From positions 42,571 to 106,570 of the forward strand of contig JAIOYP010000008.1 in the NCBI GenBank assembly GCA_021741155.1: 64,000 nt of DNA, in the 5' to 3' direction. The stretch comes from Flavobacteriales bacterium (lineage in GTDB: Bacteria; Bacteroidota; Bacteroidia; UBA10329). The position numbers and the translations under genes were made by a program. Positions 61,295 to 64,000 of the stretch are shown here, one piece after another. Below the pieces are notes generated by a model. The model did no database searches, was not told the DNA's origin, and was given only the letters and a program-made list of their open reading frames with translations. Each line of letters opens with the position of its first letter. The stretch's first letter is position 1.

Positions 61295-62398
61295 TTAGTT
61301 CAACGCTTTCTTTATTGCGTCAACCGTCCGGTCAATGTGTTCTTCGCTCACAATTCCCATGTGGCCAACGCGGAAATATTGCGTTTTGTGTGAAGGCAGC
61401 AGGCCGCCAGCAATCACAACTCCGTTCTGACCAACTTTCCCTAGAAATTCGCCACCGTTTACGCCCTCAGGATAATACGGAGCGGTAAGCGTGTTTGCCT
61501 GAACTGTTTCCGACTTAGGAATGAATATCATTCCAAGTGAACGCATTTCATCTCTAAACTTGTTTGCGAGTCGTTTATGTCGGGCAAAGCGTGCGTCCAT
61601 TCCTTCAGCAAGAATGAGTTCTAAACTTCTTTCTAGTGCTTGAATCAAGTTGACTGGTGGCGTAGCGAAATAAGAAGGATTGCGTCCTTCATAGGCTTGC
61701 ATAATTGGAAGCCACAGACTCCAATCACAGAAATAATTACCAACGGCAGTTTTGCGGTTCCTCCAAGCGCTCATGGCTTTTTCGGAAGCAACTAAAAGTG
61801 CCAATCCTGGAGGAACGCCAACGGCTTTTTGAGAAGCCGTGACAACCACATCAATTCCCCATTCTTCTTGTCTGATTTCTTCTCCAGCAACAGAACAAAC
61901 GCCATCCAAAATGCTGAGGACGTTGTATTTCTGAGCCAATGCACCCATTGCTTTTGCATCAACCAAAACACTGGTGGAGGTATCGACATGCGTGAAAGTC
62001 ATTAGCTTGTAATTGCCAGAAGCAAGTTCAGCTTCTACTGTTTCTAATGGAACAACATCACCAACTTCCGATTGAAGGAACGTGACATTGGCACCATAGC
62101 GCTTTAGTAACTCAGCATAACGCTCTCCGAAATAACCTGTTGAAACGACCAACACATTATCGCCAGTTTCAATCAAATTGGCGCCAGCCATATCCATGGC
62201 AAGAGTTCCCGAACCAGCAACAATAAACGGTTGTCCGCTTGGAGCAAGCCAAACCTTACGCATCAATTCTAATGCACGGCCAAAAGATTCCATAAACGCG
62301 GGTGCCACGTGGCTTACGGTCGGTTGACCCAGTTTCTCCATCACCTCAGGCGCGAACTCAATCGGTCCCGGAATCATCAATAGTTTTCTTTCGCTCAT
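61295..62398 (-). CDS. Class V aminotransferase (alanine--glyoxylate aminotransferase-like)
   Basis: A 367-residue PLP enzyme. It opens MIPGPIEFAPEV. The cofactor region has VAGSGTLAMDM, the Asp that contacts the pyridine ring in LDGVCSVAGEE and the Schiff-base Lys in VVTASQKAVGVPPG. The C-terminus (RVGHMGIVSEEHIDRTVDA) is typical of the AGT/SPT branch. It converts glyoxylate with alanine or serine, or another amino donor. It is 45 bp downstream of the Xaa-Pro peptidase gene. Confidence 0.92.
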   Translation of the reverse strand: MSERKLLMIPGPIEFAPEVMEKLGQPTVSHVAPAFMESFGRALELMRKVWLAPSGQPFIVAGSGTLAMDMAGANLIETGDNVLVVSTGYFGERYAELLKRYGANVTFLQSEVGDVVPLETVEAELASGNYKLMTFTHVDTSTSVLVDAKAMGALAQKYNVLSILDGVCSVAGEEIRQEEWGIDVVVTASQKAVGVPPGLALLVASEKAMSAWRNRKTAVGNYFCDWSLWLPIMQAYEGRNPSYFATPPVNLIQALERSLELILAEGMDARFARHKRLANKFRDEMRSLGMIFIPKSETVQANTLTAPYYPEGVNGGEFLGKVGQNGVVIAGGLLPSHKTQYFRVGHMGIVSEEHIDRTVDAIKKALN

Positions 62399-62443
62399 GG
62401 TTTATCAGCGTTGCTTTAATAGGCGTAAATGTTTGTTTGTGTT

Positions 62444-63733
62444 TTAGGAGTTCATCAACTCCTCAATCTCCTCCACTTCCTTCGGGATGTTCTTCATCAG
62501 GTTGGTATTCCCCTTTTTCGTCACGAGAATATCATCTTCAATTCGAACTCCAATTCCTTCTTCCAGAATGTAGATCCCGGGTTCGCAGGTGAACACGTTT
62601 CCGTCTTCCATCGGAAGATTCCAATTACCTACATCATGCGTATCCAACCCAAGAAAATGGCTGGTGCCGTGCATGAAATACTTCTTGTACGCAGGCCATT
62701 TAGGGTCTTGGTTTTTGATGTCTGCTTTGTCAATCAGTTTTAAGGTTAGCAACTCATCTTGCATCAATAAACCAACCTCGGTGTGATATTCTTTAAGGAT
62801 TGTTCCCGGACGAATCATTTCAATCGCGGCCTTTTGAACACGCAGCACCGCGTTGTAAACGTCTTTTTGTCGCTTGCTGTATTTGCCACTCACTGGAATG
62901 GTGCGGGACAAATCAGCATCGTAATTCGCGTATTCCGCTCCAATATCCAACAGCAAAATATCTCCCTTTTTACATTGCTGATTGTTCTGAATGTAATGCA
63001 ACACGCACGAATTTCTACCCGAAGCTATGATTGGCTCGTAAGCAAAACCTTGCGCACGATTTCGAGTGAATTCATGGATTAGTTCTGCTTCTAATTCGTA
63101 CTCCCAAACGCCAGGTTTAACGGCTTTCAGAAGTCTGCGGAATCCTTTTTCGGTGATGTTGCAAGCTTCTTGAAGCAGAAGCGTTTCAAACTTCGATTTA
63201 ACGGCACGAATACGTTCCATCACAGGTGCGCATCTTCGGAATTTGTGTAGTGGATATTTCTCCATACACCATTTTACAAATCGCGCATCGCGGCTTTCCA
63301 CTTCAATCGTAGCTCTTCCGTGCTCGTTTGAGTTGAGGTAGATGTGTGAAGCTTCATTCACAATAGAATTAAAAACCCGATTGAAATCCTTCAACCAATA
63401 AACGGTTTGAACGCCTGATACTTGTTGCGCCTGTTCTACCGTCAATTTTGCGCCTTCCCAAATGGCAATGGTTTCGTTCGTTTCCTTCAAGAAAAGAACC
63501 TCACGATGATTTTCATCTCGTGCATTTGGCGCAAGAACCAAAATAGACTCTTCTTGATCAACCCCAGAGAGGTAAAACAAATCGCTATTCTGCTTGAATT
63601 TCATGTGGCCATCCGCGTTGGTGGGCATCACATCGTTGCTGTTGAAAACCGCCACACTTTGCGGAACGATGCCATCAATGAACCGCTTACGGTTGCTGAT
63701 GAATAATTCGTTGTCTATTCTGTCGTATCTCAT
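62444..63733 (-). CDS. Xaa-Pro aminopeptidase (M24B)
   Basis: A 429-residue protein. The pita-bread fold carries the five metal ligands: LLLDIGAEYANYDADLSRT (two Asp), HGTSHFLGLDTHDVG (His), FTCEPGIYI (Glu) and GVRIEDDI (Glu). The N-terminal domain of about 180 residues is the usual aminopeptidase P extension. It removes N-terminal residues next to proline in the cytoplasm. Confidence 0.94.
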   Translation of the reverse strand: MRYDRIDNELFISNRKRFIDGIVPQSVAVFNSNDVMPTNADGHMKFKQNSDLFYLSGVDQEESILVLAPNARDENHREVLFLKETNETIAIWEGAKLTVEQAQQVSGVQTVYWLKDFNRVFNSIVNEASHIYLNSNEHGRATIEVESRDARFVKWCMEKYPLHKFRRCAPVMERIRAVKSKFETLLLQEACNITEKGFRRLLKAVKPGVWEYELEAELIHEFTRNRAQGFAYEPIIASGRNSCVLHYIQNNQQCKKGDILLLDIGAEYANYDADLSRTIPVSGKYSKRQKDVYNAVLRVQKAAIEMIRPGTILKEYHTEVGLLMQDELLTLKLIDKADIKNQDPKWPAYKKYFMHGTSHFLGLDTHDVGNWNLPMEDGNVFTCEPGIYILEEGIGVRIEDDILVTKKGNTNLMKNIPKEVEEIEELMNS

Positions 63734-63796
63734 GTTGCCAAAAGTAATAAAAGCCGTTACAGACCCTCATTACAGGCACGCGCCATTGGAGTACTC

Positions 63797-63829
63797 AGAG
63801 TCGTCAACTTTTAGAAAGTTGACGACTCT
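63797..63829. repeat. 15-bp stem palindrome with TAG loop
   Basis: AGAGTCGTCAACTTT (63797-63811) pairs with AAAGTTGACGACTCT (63815-63829). It lies upstream of the Xaa-Pro peptidase gene (minus) and 34 bp before the presumed IS end. It could be a dispersed palindromic repeat or a terminator of a plus-strand transcript. Confidence 0.7.
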
Positions 63830-63862
63830 ATGGACGAGTCTTACATCGGCATAATTGCATCT

Positions 63863-64000
63863 TGTCTACTCCTGAAATAGCCTGACACATTTTGAGGATA
63901 AAAACTCAAGAGAATGGAAAGGAAAAAAGAATTCAGTACTACAGAAAAGCGCTGGATAATCAGAGAGCTAGAGGCTGGTCGGATGACCATGTCGGAGTCT
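63863..64000 (+). mobile_element. Left end of an IS3-like insertion sequence, cut by right edge
   Basis: The transposase frame beginning at 63914 marks an insertion sequence. TGTCTACTCCTGAAATAG at 63863 starts with TG, as IS3-family ends do, and is a candidate left terminal repeat. The right end is outside the window, so neither the terminal repeat nor the target duplication can be checked. Confidence 0.6.
63914..64000 (+). CDS. IS3-family transposase OrfA, N-terminal part
   Basis: The last 29 codons of the window read MERKKEFSTTEKRWIIRELE and continue AGRMTMSES. This is the helix-turn-helix beginning of an IS3-type OrfA (basic start, then a first DNA-binding helix and the Ser/Ala-rich turn). 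It is not in the ORF track because it runs off the edge. It should act with OrfB, made by -1 frameshifting in this family. Confidence 0.75.
   Translation, partial: MERKKEFSTTEKRWIIRELEAGRMTMSES

Overview
The window comes from a member of the Bacteroidota, most likely a free-living Flavobacteriales-type lineage. The signs are type IX secretion (T9SS) sorting domains on several large secreted proteins, the acpP-fabF-rnc-(IPExxxVDY)-pyk gene order, several families restricted to the phylum (DUF4296, DUF6089, TPR-HTH regulators), Bacteroidota-type -7 promoter boxes (TAnnTTTG) and no clear Shine-Dalgarno sequences. No rRNA, tRNA or CRISPR array was seen.

Layout. 0-10 kb: a GH1 glycosidase cut by the left edge, a broken nuclease-like locus, a DUF4143 ATPase, a flavin amine oxidase, a secreted esterase, a GH3-type acyl-adenylating enzyme, a lipid A acyltransferase, a Ca/Na antiporter and a hicAB toxin-antitoxin pair. 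10-37 kb: mostly core metabolism and information genes. These include an M42 peptidase, the acpP-fabF-rnc-pyk operon, RidA, threonine dehydrogenase, SiaC, cysS, an M28 peptidase, two glycosyltransferases, a dihydroorotase, pgk, cvpA, a cyclophilin, pheS, an acyl-CoA carboxylase and a TPR histidine kinase with its response regulator. 37-54 kb: an accessory zone with T9SS-secreted repeat proteins, a 9 x 42 bp minisatellite, a 7 x 95-residue repeat gene, small unknown genes, a frameshifted MNT/HEPN toxin-antitoxin pair and several families of short direct repeats. 54-64 kb: a tandem universal stress protein, HD phosphohydrolase, esterases, outer-membrane proteins, free-methionine sulfoxide reductase, a class V aminotransferase, an Xaa-Pro peptidase, and the left end of an IS3-like element cut by the right edge.

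The most interesting pattern lies in the accessory zone. Short segments carrying one or two genes are bounded by direct repeats of 40-52 bp, and the repeats coincide with the 3' ends of genes. The last 46 bp of the 1,319-residue PKD protein gene recur 2,520 bp downstream. The 3' end of a lipoprotein gene recurs on the far side of the MNT/HEPN module. A third repeat (coding frame ...PLAFA-stop) sits at the 3' end of two consecutive small genes and once before them. A GTGATG(C/T)GGCAAC tail joins two of these repeat families. This looks cassette-like, but no recombinase is visible in the window.

A second theme is transcription start architecture. In at least eight genes the -7 box ends 4-5 nt before the start codon, which predicts leaderless or nearly leaderless mRNAs. 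At pheS the U-tract of the upstream terminator is itself the -7 box. Several apparent frameshifts (left-end nuclease, HEPN toxin, T9SS tail remnant) could be real decay or assembly indels; raw reads would decide.
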